Positions 20,501-29,156 of a stretch of DNA of 64,000 nt are shown one piece after another; position 1 is the first letter of the stretch, and every line of letters begins with the position of its first letter. This DNA comes from Shewanella glacialipiscicola. GTDB taxonomy: Bacteria > Pseudomonadota > Gammaproteobacteria > Enterobacterales > Shewanellaceae. The notes beneath the pieces were generated by a model that ran no database searches, had not been told where the DNA came from, and saw nothing but the letters and a program-made list of their open reading frames with translations. Made by a program: the position numbers and the translations under genes. Location: contig NZ_JAKILU010000018.1 in the NCBI RefSeq assembly GCF_023283485.1, forward strand, positions 1 to 64,000, in the 5' to 3' direction.

Positions 20501-20630
20501 AGTGAGTGGTGTGCTCAGGAAAATATTGAATATCGAGTTTTTGAAAGGCGATTAATCCCAGTAATACCGCCATGATGCTGAGAACTGAGGCAAAGATAGG
20601 GTGGCGGATACAGACTTCGGGTAAACGCAT
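17559..20630 (-). CDS. RND multidrug efflux permease (AcrB/MexF-type)
   Basis: The 1023-residue inner-membrane pump exports drugs or other amphiphiles through a tripartite channel, driven by protons. Two homologous halves each hold six membrane helices and a large periplasmic loop. The proton-relay aspartate pair is seen in GLVVDDAIVVVEN (about residue 405) and the partner lysine in LVTKHGILLVEFANK (about 930). N-terminal FASVLSIMAVLLGLIAFQKL and the early proline-rich segments match the HAE-1 type, so metals are a less likely substrate. Its start overlaps the stop of the adaptor gene by one base. No outer-membrane channel gene is in the operon, so it probably shares TolC. Confidence 0.95.
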   Translation of the reverse strand: MRLPEVCIRHPIFASVLSIMAVLLGLIAFQKLDIQYFPEHTTHSASVNASIAGASADFMSSNVADKLIAAASGIDKVDTMSTDCSEGRCSLTIKFNDDTSDIDYTNLMNKLRSSVEGINDFPQSMIDKPTVTDDTSATDAASNIITFVNAGGMEKQVMYDYISQQLVPQLKQVQGVGAVWGPYGGSQKAVRVWLNPEQMKALNIKAADVVGTLGSYNASFTSGAIKGKSRDFSINPLNQVETLDDVKDLVIKVSEGKIIRVADVADVVMGEESLSPSMLSIGGHSAMSLQILPLSNANPVTVAVNIKAEIARMQQHLLQGLEMTLAYNQADFIEASIDEGFSALIEAVILVSLVVVLFLGSLRAASIPIITIPVCVIGVFAVMSALGFSINVLTILAIILAIGLVVDDAIVVVENCYRHIENGETPFNAAIKGCQEIIFPIIAMTLTLVAVYLPIGLMSGLTADLFRQFSFTLAAAVIISGMVALTLSPMMSAYLINTTAQQPQWFNRVENALQQLNYLYIKELEKWFVRKRLMFGAAVVLVGLAGIAYWQLPKILLPAEDSGFIDVASNGPTGVGRQYHLNHNAELNGVMDGHPAVGANLSYIEGEPVNHVLLKPWGERSEGIDDVINDLMTKSKASVSAYNMSFSIRSANNLSIANNLRLELTTLDRNKDELNATAAKVQKLLEDYSGVTNVDNSVLRDQLRYDLSIDRNAIILSGVSYGDVTNALSTFLGSVKAADLHATDGFTYPIQVQVNLDKLSDFSVLNKLYVTSESGQALPLSQFVSIKQTTAESNIKTFMGLDSAELTADIMPGYSTDEIKTYLDEQLPLLLNDAQGFKYNGVVKDLMDSQAGTQSLFLLALVFIYLILAAQFESFVDPLIILLTVPLCIVGALLTLTLFGQSMNIYSQIGLLTLVGLVTKHGILLVEFANKQQAQGLNAIEAALSSAKSRLRPILMTSLTMILSAIPLALASGPGSLGLANIGLVLVGGLLTGTFFSLFVVPVAYVAMAELKEKDVLAKLRLT

Positions 20631-21889
20631 TATTCAGCCTCCTCACTCACTGAGTTCGCGTTTGCCGCGGCAGTTGATTTAGTGTGTGAGCCAGCATTTG
20701 AGTCAGCTGTTGGCTCTGCTGTTGATTCAGCTGCTGATTCAATATTTGGCACGAGCTGGCTATCTTTAAGCTTTTTATCCTGCACGACTTTTATCTGGCT
20801 ATCGGACTTAAGATTTTGCATACCCGTTTTCACGACCAAATCGCCTACGGCTAAACCTTCGATAACCACTGCATAACCATCGTTAGTATTTTGCGCGAGT
20901 TTAACCACTTGCTTGACCGCGCTATCGCCGCGCACTAACCAAACAAAGCGCTCGGCATTATTAGCAATAATCGAGTTTTGCGGCACTAATAAACGTTTGA
21001 TACCGCGGCTATAGTACTGTTTGATATTGGCGAACATACCGGGGGCGAGTTTAAATTCGGGGTTTTCGAGGGTAGCGTGAATATCCACTCGACCTGAATT
21101 AATGTCAACGGCGGGCGCCACATAATTCACCACTCCTGTAAAAATTTTATCGCCGTAGGCCTCCACGGTGACATCAACCTCTTGGCCTTTTTTTGCCTTA
21201 CCAAAATCATGCTGGCTAATGGCATAACGGACTTCGACGGGATGTAGGCTATACAAGGTGACTAATGCAGTAGCTGCGCCAATTTGGCTGCCAATCGACT
21301 GACTAAAGCTGGTTAACTGGCCATCGAAGGGAGCCTTAATCAGGTAATCGTTCATCACCGCTTGCTTCTGCCTGAAATCGGCATCGGCCAGATTAACATT
21401 TTCCCTCAGCTCATCCACATCTTGTTTGGCAAGTGCGAACGGCTCTTTAATCAACAAATCTTCAATACGTTCAAGCTTAGTTTTAGCTAAGGCTAACGTG
21501 CTCTTGGCCTTATCTAAATCCGCCTTAGCTTTAACGTTATCCAGCTCGGCAATGATTTGCCCTTTTTTAACCTTATCGCCATGGTTAAAGTGAATCGCGC
21601 TAATTTTTTCGCTGGCACTAAAATTCAGTACAGCTGAATCGATGGCATTGATTTTACCGACTTCTTTCACGGTATCGTCAAAGGCGGTCTCTTTTACCGC
21701 CTCTACGGTAACCGGGATAATATCAACCTTGTCAGCCGCCACCGCCGTTAAGGAGCTTAAAGCTAGCAGACTGGTTATAAAAAAGGTTACAGGAGCGAAT
21801 AAGGTGGGTTTTAAATCCTGATGGGAGTGGTGTGTTAATGAAATATCGCAAGCAGTACGCACTTGTGTAGTCGCTAGTTGTGTAAGCAT
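20630..21889 (-). CDS. RND efflux periplasmic adaptor (membrane fusion protein)
   Basis: The 419-residue adaptor has a hydrophobic N-terminal segment (TFFITSLLALSSLTAVAA, residues 37-54) preceded by a long polar N-terminus. It then has a lipoyl-like domain (KISAIHFNHGDKVKKGQIIAELDN), a short coiled-coil hairpin, the return strand NDYLIKAPFDGQLTSFS, a beta-barrel domain and a membrane-proximal domain. The last 45 residues are a low-complexity Ala/Ser/Glu/Thr tail built from repeated Glu-Ser-Ala and Ser-Thr-Ala steps, unusual for the family. It is the first gene of a two-gene operon with the pump. The true start may lie further in, since the N-terminal extension is longer than a signal peptide needs. 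Confidence 0.92.
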   Translation of the reverse strand: MLTQLATTQVRTACDISLTHHSHQDLKPTLFAPVTFFITSLLALSSLTAVAADKVDIIPVTVEAVKETAFDDTVKEVGKINAIDSAVLNFSASEKISAIHFNHGDKVKKGQIIAELDNVKAKADLDKAKSTLALAKTKLERIEDLLIKEPFALAKQDVDELRENVNLADADFRQKQAVMNDYLIKAPFDGQLTSFSQSIGSQIGAATALVTLYSLHPVEVRYAISQHDFGKAKKGQEVDVTVEAYGDKIFTGVVNYVAPAVDINSGRVDIHATLENPEFKLAPGMFANIKQYYSRGIKRLLVPQNSIIANNAERFVWLVRGDSAVKQVVKLAQNTNDGYAVVIEGLAVGDLVVKTGMQNLKSDSQIKVVQDKKLKDSQLVPNIESAAESTAEPTADSNAGSHTKSTAAANANSVSEEAE

Positions 21890-22186
21890 AGTTAATGAAA
21901 CCTATCGTTTTTGACTATTCAACGGACATCCTATCCGACAGCAGCTCACCGGATTGAACCCAAGATTTACCCAAATCACCTAAAGTGGCTATTTCAGCAT
22001 TTTGAGATTATTTGGGTATACAGCCTATAGGCATAATCCGAGTGAGCGCCAGTAAAAATGCCATCACACATTCAAATAAAACAATAAGTTAACCATATAA
22101 GTAACATCTAAAACTTAAATCACACGCAGGAAAAATAAACACAACAAAATACCAACAAATGTAAATTGACAGCATTGTGCAATTAA

Positions 22187-23512
22187 TCAACAGTTTTCAA
22201 GTTGATGTTTAATTGCAATAAAACTGGGACGTTGGTGAGCATCTTCTAACATACACTGGGTTTTAATCGCACCGAGCTTGGCATACTTATCAGGGCATAT
22301 TTGCGTATCTACATAGGCCAAGAGATCCTCAATCAAGCAGCCTAGCGCACGTACCTCAATGGCCTGTATCACTAAACGCGCTGCTGCCGATAGATTACCT
22401 AAGTTCGACGCCGCACCAAAATCACCAAATAACAACTGCATCTGCCGATTAACCATAATGTTATGGGCATACACATCGCCGTGGCTCACCTGTTTGGCGT
22501 GCATGTGCGCCATTGCATCTGTTAATTGATAGGCGACTTTTACAACGTCATCCACGCTAAATTGAGTGCCGACTTTAAAGGTATCGCGGGTACAGGTCAG
22601 CAGGCTGGGAGGTAAACCTAAGTTACTAAATCCAGGCGGAATGAGCTCCATAACTAAGCCTAACTGGTCTTTTTGGCTAATGTGCGCCACAACCTTAATC
22701 AAACTTGGGTGATCGCCCGTTGTAAGGCAGCAATCAAGTTCATCTGCAGGATAACCATCGCTAGTCACTTCGCCCTTAAAAAGTTTGACTGCAATTTGTG
22801 CCGTACCGGTTGCGGTTATCATGGCCTGATTTAACCAATCACCGCGATAAATCACCCCTGACGCACCTTCACCAAGCTGTTCTGCTAACTTAATATCAGC
22901 CAACGTCACATTAGCCACGGTCGTCACATCGCTATGGGGGTCTACCAATGTATGGCTAAACGGATTACCCGCAAAGGCGAGCCAAGTGAGCTTAGGCAGA
23001 CTGAGTAACCAAGTGGGCAGTGCTTGCAGTTGATTAGCAGATAAGCGCACTAACTCTAAGTTACGGCAATTTTCCATCGACTCCGGCAGAGTCGTTAATC
23101 GGTTGCCCGCTAAGGCTAGCTTTTGTAAACGATGCAAATCCCCCATAGCCGCAGGCAGCGTGTCAATCTGGTTATCCGTTAAAATCAACCAACGAGTTTG
23201 TAAGGGTAATGCTGTTGCTGCAACTGTGGTGATTTGATTCGCCTTAAAGCCAATCATCTCTAAATTTGCACAGCGCCCCAATGCCTCGGGCAAATGTTCA
23301 AAGCGATTATTAGAAGCGAAAATGATTTTTAAACGCGATAAACGGTGTAAATCGTCGGGTAATGTACTCAGTTGGTTATTCGACAAATCGAGAATTTCAA
23401 GCGTATCGGCTAAGTCAAAAATCTCCCGAGGAAACTCGGTTAAGTTCTCTGCCAATTGTAAACGGATAATCCCCTGTAACTGCCCTGCCCTTAATTGCGC
23501 TAACGTCTGCAC
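22187..23512 (-). CDS. Leucine-rich-repeat protein with C-terminal protein kinase domain
   Basis: The protein of about 441 residues joins seven or so leucine-rich repeats (residues 15-185, such as LEILDLSNNQLSTLPDDL) to a Ser/Thr-type protein kinase domain (about 205-440). All catalytic elements are visible: the P-loop LGEGASGVIYRG, the lysine in IAVKLFKG (about 243), the catalytic loop HGDVYAHNIMVN (Asp 346, Asn 351) and the metal-binding DFG (Asp 364). I chose the GTG at 23512 because related proteins of this family begin with a Met followed by TLAQLR; a TTG at 23524 is also in frame. There is no signal peptide or membrane helix. It is divergent from mltD. The kinase is predicted active; the substrate is unknown. 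Confidence 0.9.
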   Translation of the reverse strand: MQTLAQLRAGQLQGIIRLQLAENLTEFPREIFDLADTLEILDLSNNQLSTLPDDLHRLSRLKIIFASNNRFEHLPEALGRCANLEMIGFKANQITTVAATALPLQTRWLILTDNQIDTLPAAMGDLHRLQKLALAGNRLTTLPESMENCRNLELVRLSANQLQALPTWLLSLPKLTWLAFAGNPFSHTLVDPHSDVTTVANVTLADIKLAEQLGEGASGVIYRGDWLNQAMITATGTAQIAVKLFKGEVTSDGYPADELDCCLTTGDHPSLIKVVAHISQKDQLGLVMELIPPGFSNLGLPPSLLTCTRDTFKVGTQFSVDDVVKVAYQLTDAMAHMHAKQVSHGDVYAHNIMVNRQMQLLFGDFGAASNLGNLSAAARLVIQAIEVRALGCLIEDLLAYVDTQICPDKYAKLGAIKTQCMLEDAHQRPSFIAIKHQLENC

Positions 23513-23699
23513 TGTATTACCCAAATCAATGAAAAAACACGGCTATGGTAGCGTATTCACTGGTAAATCTAAACGAAATATCAGTACCCAAACGGCTCTT
23601 GGGTTGGCATCAAAACCGTGTGGATCTATCCAGAAACGTGAAAACAGATTAGCATGTGCCTCAATATGGAATGCTAGGCTACTCAATTACAGGACTATT

Positions 23700-25139
23700 A
23701 TGCGGACACCATTTCGCCAAACGCACTCTTTCACAGCGCTCATGCTAACCATGCTGATGGCCCTATTAACGGGTTGCGCAGCAACATCAGCAAGCCCATC
23801 AGTAACAGAATTCAATACCCCACCTGACAATGTTCAGCCAGAGCTGAGCAACGCAATACCCCACGAGGCCAAGGCTGCGCCAGTCGTTGAGCAATACATC
23901 AATGTGTGGGCAAAAATTCAACATGCTAATACGATTGACGTCCATGACGATGCAGAAGTACGCAAGCAGCGTAACTTTTTCGATGACAAACAAAGATTTA
24001 TGAATCAAGTGGGTGAACGCGCCGAACCTTTTTTATATTATATTGTGAGTCAACTCGAAGCGCGCAACATGCCATTAGAATTGGCGTTATTACCCATAGT
24101 TGAGAGTGGTTACAATCCTCTAGCTCAAGCCAACGGCCCAGCTGGACTGTGGCAAATGATCCCCGCCACTGGGCGTAATTTTGGCTTAACCATTAATTCA
24201 GCTTACGACGGCCGCAAAGATGCACTCGCATCTACTGATGCTGTGCTCGACTATTTACAGCACTTATACGACACCCTAGATAATGACTGGATTAACGCAG
24301 TTGCCGCCTACAACACCGGCGAACTGGTAATTAAAGCCGCCATAGACAAAAATAAAGCCAAGGGCAAACCTACAGATTTTTGGTCACTAGGCATTCCAGC
24401 TAAACGCGTACAAACAGTGCCTAAGTGGTTGGCATTTATTCAAATTATTCGCGCCCCAAATCATTACGGCCTAAAAATACCAGCGATTGATAATCGCCCT
24501 GTCTTGGATAGAATTCCTGCTCCTAATGGGGTAGATATCGGCCAGATAGCGGATGCCGCAGGCCTGAGCAAAGCAAAATTTAAAACCTATAACCCAGGCT
24601 TTCGCCAGGGAGTGATCCCCAGTAAAGGTAAATACCAAATCGCTCTACCTCTGGAAAACATAGGACTGTATCAAGAGAATCAAGATAAACTCTACGCTCA
24701 AAAACGCTATGACAGCCAAAGCTACACAGTCAAATCTGGCGATAGCCTAGGCTCTATTGCAGCTAAATTTGGTATGTCAGTAAAAGCATTAAAACAAGCG
24801 AATAATCTGACCTCTGACCGCCTCAAAATTGGTCAAGAGCTCACGCTATTAACGCCGATGGCGACAAATGATAATCAACCTGAAGCGGTTAAAGTTAGCA
24901 GCAATAAGGCCAAGGTCGATACAAAAGTCAGCAGCAAATCATCAACCAAGGCTAAAACCCCCACCAAGCCAGCCGATAAAACTGCGGCAAAAGCGACAAC
25001 CTACAAGGTAAAATCCGGCGATTCCTTGGATAAAATTGCCCGTAAAAATAAGGTTAAACTGGCAGATTTAATGAAGTGGAACCAGCTTAATGCCAAGAGC
25101 ATCATTAAGCCTGGCCAAGAGTTAAAAGTCACAGAATAA
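23700..25139 (+). CDS. mltD: Membrane-bound lytic murein transglycosylase MltD
   Basis: MltD cleaves peptidoglycan glycan strands to give 1,6-anhydro-muropeptides at the inner face of the outer membrane. From the ATG at 23700 (AGGA six bases upstream) the 479-residue protein has a lipoprotein signal with lipobox LLTGC and a transglycosylase domain from about residue 127 with the catalytic glutamate in LLPIVESGYNP, then GPAGLWQMIPATGR. Two LysM domains bind peptidoglycan (about 340-383 and 434-478, each containing VKSGDSL). A Lys/Thr/Ala-rich linker separates the LysM units. An upstream extension of the frame overlaps the kinase gene and lacks a start signal. Confidence 0.96.
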   Translation: MRTPFRQTHSFTALMLTMLMALLTGCAATSASPSVTEFNTPPDNVQPELSNAIPHEAKAAPVVEQYINVWAKIQHANTIDVHDDAEVRKQRNFFDDKQRFMNQVGERAEPFLYYIVSQLEARNMPLELALLPIVESGYNPLAQANGPAGLWQMIPATGRNFGLTINSAYDGRKDALASTDAVLDYLQHLYDTLDNDWINAVAAYNTGELVIKAAIDKNKAKGKPTDFWSLGIPAKRVQTVPKWLAFIQIIRAPNHYGLKIPAIDNRPVLDRIPAPNGVDIGQIADAAGLSKAKFKTYNPGFRQGVIPSKGKYQIALPLENIGLYQENQDKLYAQKRYDSQSYTVKSGDSLGSIAAKFGMSVKALKQANNLTSDRLKIGQELTLLTPMATNDNQPEAVKVSSNKAKVDTKVSSKSSTKAKTPTKPADKTAAKATTYKVKSGDSLDKIARKNKVKLADLMKWNQLNAKSIIKPGQELKVTE

Positions 25140-25185
25140 ACTTAAGTAGCAGTTATCAAAAATAAAACCGCCAGCTAGAGATACT

Positions 25186-25219
25186 AAAATGCCGCTCACT
25201 TAAGTGAACGGCATTTTTT
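25186..25219. terminator. Terminator after mltD
   Basis: AAAATGCCG (25186-25194) pairs with CGGCATTTT (25209-25217), with further inner pairing of TCACTT to AAGTGA, followed by a T run. It lies 47 bp past the mltD stop and 64 bp from the stop of the convergent chemotaxis gene. Confidence 0.8.
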
Positions 25220-25282
25220 TATTTCAAATATAAAAGCACTTAATGTCGAGCTCGCATTAGGCGAATAATAAGCGCGAGATGA

Positions 25283-26941
25283 TTAAATCCTAAACTCTTG
25301 AACCAACACTGATAAACGTTTAGCCATGTTGGCCAAGTTTTCACTCTGCTGCGAGCTAGTGTTTGCGCCCTCAGCGGTCTGTTCTGCCGCATTGCTGATA
25401 TTAACGATATTAGTGTTAATCTCTTCCGATACCGCATTTTGTTCTTCCGCTGCGGTAGCTATCTGGCTATTCATATCCGTAATCGTAGCAATGGCGGTGG
25501 CGATACTCTGCAGTACTTCCCCAGTGCTACGTGTATGATTAACGCTATCATCAACATACTGGCGGCTATCCTGCATGGCATTTGTAGCCAGTTTAGCTCC
25601 CCCTTGTAACCTCTCAATCATTACTTGGATTTCTTCGGTAGATTCCTGCGTTCGACTTGCTAAGGTTCTCACCTCATCGGCAACCACAGCGAAACCACGG
25701 CCCTGTTCTCCTGCTCGCGCAGCTTCAATAGCCGCGTTAAGTGCTAATAAATTAGTTTGTTGAGCGATGCCTTTAATTACATCCAAAATGGTGCCAATTT
25801 GATTGCTATCTTGCTCTAAATTTTTAACCACCTGTGATGCGTGCTCAATACCCGCTGCTAAGCTTTCAATCGCTTGTATTGTATTACTCACAACGTTAAG
25901 CCCAGCCTTTGATTTCACATCGGTCTGCATAGCCGCATCGGCCGCGTCACTCGCATTTTTCGCAACTTCAGCCACAGTCGCAGTCATTTCGTTCATGGCA
26001 GTTGCGACCATCTCCAACTCATTACGCTGAGTTTGCACTAACCTTGCGGTGTCGGCCGTTATCGTCGCCATGCCTTGGGAGGACTCAGCCAAGGAAGTTG
26101 AAGTTTCATTAACACCTTGCAAGCTAACGTGAAATTTATCTAGCATCACATTAAATGAACGAGATAATTGTCCAAACTCATCTTGAGAAGTGATTTCAAT
26201 CCGACGGGTCAAATCTGAGTTCGCTTCAATTGACGTGATGGAACTATGCATACGATTAACAGAGCGTAAAATAGTTCGCGAGACAAAGAACAATATCATC
26301 CCCGCCAAAGTAAATGAGCCTAGTATGAGACCCAATAACTGCAAGCGCATAGATACCAAAGTGCTCATAGCCTCGGACTGAACCCGTAAACGCAGTATCT
26401 CTTCCGCATCGGTTAATTCTTTAAATGTACGCCTGGCCTCATTGGCAAAAGGGCTAGCTCCTTCGCTATATTCTCGCCATGCAATCTGCAACGTTTCAGG
26501 AGTACGTTCAACAGATTTAAGCTCTAACATTCGCACTCGCCCATCTTCTAAAAAGGCTTTGGTGGCTTGTGTAGAGTTAGCAGCAAGTCGGTTGAGGATT
26601 TTTTTATCCGATTCTTTCACAATAAAGCCAATGGAGGCGTCTAAGTTTTCGAAATGGCGATAAATCTCTTCAATATTTGTCTCGAGTAATGCGAAATTTT
26701 TATTAAAATCATCTCCTAACATGATGCTACGAGAAAGACGCGATACATAGTTCATATCACGGCTAATTGATAATAAATATTTTTGGCTGTTAACTGCGGC
26801 CTGATCATATTCATTAAACCGTTGCTCAACGCGTATCGTACTAAAAAACACTTCGGATAAAATTGCACACCCAGTTAACCCCAACACCAACATCACGGCA
26901 AATAACTTACGTTTAATACTTAGTGAAGCCAGCCATTCCAT
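25283..26941 (-). CDS. Methyl-accepting chemotaxis protein (small periplasmic sensor)
   Basis: The 552-residue receptor has a transmembrane helix (about 10-30), a periplasmic helical domain to about residue 190 rich in acidic and basic residues and suggestive of a four-helix bundle, a second transmembrane helix (about 200-222), a HAMP domain with [15 protein letters not shown] and a cytoplasmic signalling hairpin. The hairpin tip [17 protein letters not shown] binds CheA/CheW. Receptors of this type guide swimming through methylation-dependent signalling. The ATG follows AGGATAATAAA. No ligand can be predicted. It converges on mltD. Confidence 0.95.
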   Translation of the reverse strand: MEWLASLSIKRKLFAVMLVLGLTGCAILSEVFFSTIRVEQRFNEYDQAAVNSQKYLLSISRDMNYVSRLSRSIMLGDDFNKNFALLETNIEEIYRHFENLDASIGFIVKESDKKILNRLAANSTQATKAFLEDGRVRMLELKSVERTPETLQIAWREYSEGASPFANEARRTFKELTDAEEILRLRVQSEAMSTLVSMRLQLLGLILGSFTLAGMILFFVSRTILRSVNRMHSSITSIEANSDLTRRIEITSQDEFGQLSRSFNVMLDKFHVSLQGVNETSTSLAESSQGMATITADTARLVQTQRNELEMVATAMNEMTATVAEVAKNASDAADAAMQTDVKSKAGLNVVSNTIQAIESLAAGIEHASQVVKNLEQDSNQIGTILDVIKGIAQQTNLLALNAAIEAARAGEQGRGFAVVADEVRTLASRTQESTEEIQVMIERLQGGAKLATNAMQDSRQYVDDSVNHTRSTGEVLQSIATAIATITDMNSQIATAAEEQNAVSEEINTNIVNISNAAEQTAEGANTSSQQSENLANMAKRLSVLVQEFRI

Positions 26942-27537
26942 TTTATTATCCTATTAAATCTATCTGTGATTGAGTACATGTAATGTCCGTTTAGGATAAA
27001 TCATGTTTATTTAAGTTAACAATTAGCCATCACATAAATGTGTTATTTTTTATGAAAAACACTAAAACATTTTACAAACAATGACTTACATCCACCAACG
27101 TGCATTAGCGACCTAGTGATAAATACGGTTTTATTTTATTTTAGTTATCAAAAAAGAAAACGGTAATATTGTAATGAAAATAATCAAACTGCAGTATAGC
27201 GCAATCTATTTATCTAGATTTTTAAAAAGTAAAATCCTTGCATGCAACACGGTTAACTAAGCTGAACTGGCGATAGTGGCGGTGGTAACTGATTAACTTT
27301 ATTACCTTATCCACAAAATTAACTCTACAGAGGTAGTTTTGCGTTATCAAAACAAGTTTGCGACCACTAACTAATAGTGGGCTATTAGTAGCAAAGTTAA
27401 CGCAGATAAAGGGAAAAATAACCTGTAGAACCTCAGAGTTTATCCCGAGTTAACGAATAAAAGCTCCTCAACTTCTTGAGGAGCTTTTATTCTCACGGCC
27501 AAATAACTAACATAAACCATTGAAAATTAATTATTAT
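26942..27537. other. 596-bp gap between chemotaxis receptor and asparaginase
   Basis: No gene is seen. It holds the promoter side of the leftward chemotaxis receptor and, near its right end, the terminator of ansB (listed separately). The sequence is AT-rich. A short imperfect symmetry, CCACTAACTAATAGTGG, near 27364 has no assigned role. Confidence 0.5.
27459..27488. terminator. Terminator after ansB
   Basis: AAAAGCTCCTCAA (27459-27471) and TTGAGGAGCTTTT (27476-27488) form a perfect 13-bp stem with a four-base loop. It lies 50 bp past the leftward ansB stop. Confidence 0.85.
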
Positions 27538-28596
27538 TTAAAACTGCTGAAACCAACGTTGGATCTGCTGTGGATCTTTGCTTTGCGTTAAAGACAACAT
27601 CAATAAAATTCTAGATTTTTGCGGATTAAGATTACCCGATGCCACAAAACCATATTTAATATCATCTATCTCAGCATCCAGCGTGGTGGCTCCTGTGGGT
27701 ACTCGGCTAGAACGCACTACTAACACACCTTTTTGACTCGCCTTTGCTAACGTATCAAATATTGATTGGTACATATTTCCGTTACCCACACCCGCACTGA
27801 CAATACCGTCAAAACCTGCTTCAACCATGGCTATGGCAGGTAAATCACTGGCGTTAGCATAGTTATAAACGATGCCAACCTGTGGTAATTTATCAAGTTT
27901 ACTAACATCAAAAGGCGTTTGAGTTGTATGTTGGCGCTCAGTTTTGCCCATGTATTCAATCTTGCTATTATGGATAACGCCAAGCGGACCAAAGTTAGGC
28001 GCAGCAAAGGTGTGTACTCCTGTGGTATTGGTCTTAGTGACGTCGCGAGCGTTAAGCACCATATCGTTCATCACCACTAGTACACCTCGACCTTTCGATT
28101 CTAGGTTAGCAGCAGTCGCAACGGCATTATACAAATTCATCGGACCATCGGCACTCATAGCAGTTGATGGACGCATTGCGCCAACCAGCACTACGGGCTT
28201 GTCACTTTTCACGGTGAGATTTAAAAAATAAGCCGTTTCTTCTAAAGTATCGGTGCCGTGGGTAATGACTATGCCATCAACATCTTTGTCAGCCAGTAAA
28301 ATATTGATCCGCTTAGCAAGCGCAAGCCACACTTTATCGTTCATGTCCTGTGAACCGATTTTAACCAGCTGTTCACCTTGAATATCCGCAAGTTGCTTTA
28401 TTTCAGGTACGGCTACAATTAAACTATTAACACCCACTTCTCCCGCCTGATAATTAGATCCTGTCGCCGATTGGCCTACTCCCGCAATAGTGCCTCCTGT
28501 GGCAATAATACGTACCTGTGGCAGTGCCTGCGCCGCAGATGAGAGAAATAACCCTAAGCTGATGGAAAGTAAAATCTTACGCATCGAAACATTCAT
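27538..28596 (-). CDS. ansB: Periplasmic type II L-asparaginase
   Basis: The 352-residue enzyme hydrolyses L-asparagine to L-aspartate and ammonia. A signal peptide (MRKILLSISLGLFLSSAAQA after four residues) sends it to the periplasm. The mature start LPQVRIIATGGTIAG carries the first catalytic threonine, and ITHGTDTLEETAYFL holds the second Thr-Asp pair; GAMRPSTAMSADGPMNLYNA is also typical. AAAGGA lies seven bases before the ATG. It has its own CRP-like site and terminator. Its product feeds the aspartase encoded next door, which puts it in the anaerobic aspartate-fumarate module. Confidence 0.96.
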   Translation of the reverse strand: MNVSMRKILLSISLGLFLSSAAQALPQVRIIATGGTIAGVGQSATGSNYQAGEVGVNSLIVAVPEIKQLADIQGEQLVKIGSQDMNDKVWLALAKRINILLADKDVDGIVITHGTDTLEETAYFLNLTVKSDKPVVLVGAMRPSTAMSADGPMNLYNAVATAANLESKGRGVLVVMNDMVLNARDVTKTNTTGVHTFAAPNFGPLGVIHNSKIEYMGKTERQHTTQTPFDVSKLDKLPQVGIVYNYANASDLPAIAMVEAGFDGIVSAGVGNGNMYQSIFDTLAKASQKGVLVVRSSRVPTGATTLDAEIDDIKYGFVASGNLNPQKSRILLMLSLTQSKDPQQIQRWFQQF

Positions 28597-29156
28597 GCTT
28601 ATATCCTTTTATTAATAGTAAACTCAGCCATAGTGTGCACCATTATTTATACCTTACAGTGACAACCCTCACTAATAATAAACAATACAAGATGGTATTA
28701 ATAAATTTAATTATTTTAAACAGAACGTCATCCACTCATTTAAATAAGTTTAATTAAGATTAATAATAAGACGGCATGGTTATACGCGCTCATAATAACT
28801 TAAATTCAGCATAATTAATTTAGCATCTAATACGTCTTAATATATACACCTTTAGATTGTTAACAAAGTAACATTTTTTTATCCGGATTGTATCAAAAAG
28901 TAACGAGTCACACTCTGTCATCGAATTGAGATGCCTCTCTAACAAACAAAACAAATAACCTATTTCAACGAGTTAAGTGATCTCTATCCTAATTATCCTG
29001 CGCTTAAAGGGTTAAGATTTGTATCGATAGTCAAGGAGACGATTCTCCTTCATGTTTTCGGTATTATTTTTAATGTGTTGAGCATACTGATATACACATC
29101 TAAAAATTAATACTCGAAGATATATCTTACTATTAACTGGATTGGATAGGATCGAA
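28597..29156. other. 560-bp divergent control region of ansB and aspA
   Basis: The two genes point away from each other across this AT-rich gap. It holds the CRP-like site near ansB and a perfect AAGGAGA-cgat-TCTCCTT stem-loop at 29033-29050 about 107 bp ahead of aspA, which may lie in the aspA leader. No clear FNR-type site (TTGAT-N4-ATCAA) was found, and no gene. Confidence 0.6.
28658..28673. promoter_or_regulatory. CRP-like operator upstream of ansB
   Basis: AGTGA-caaccc-TCACT contains the exact CRP core GTGA-N6-TCAC. It lies 62 bp ahead of the ansB start. In Shewanella CRP, rather than FNR, controls many anaerobic respiration genes, so control of ansB by CRP is plausible. Confidence 0.6.

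Noticed and set aside
23322..23699. Upstream extension of the mltD frame
   Set aside because: It overlaps the kinase gene and lacks a start signal; the lipobox places the start at 23700.
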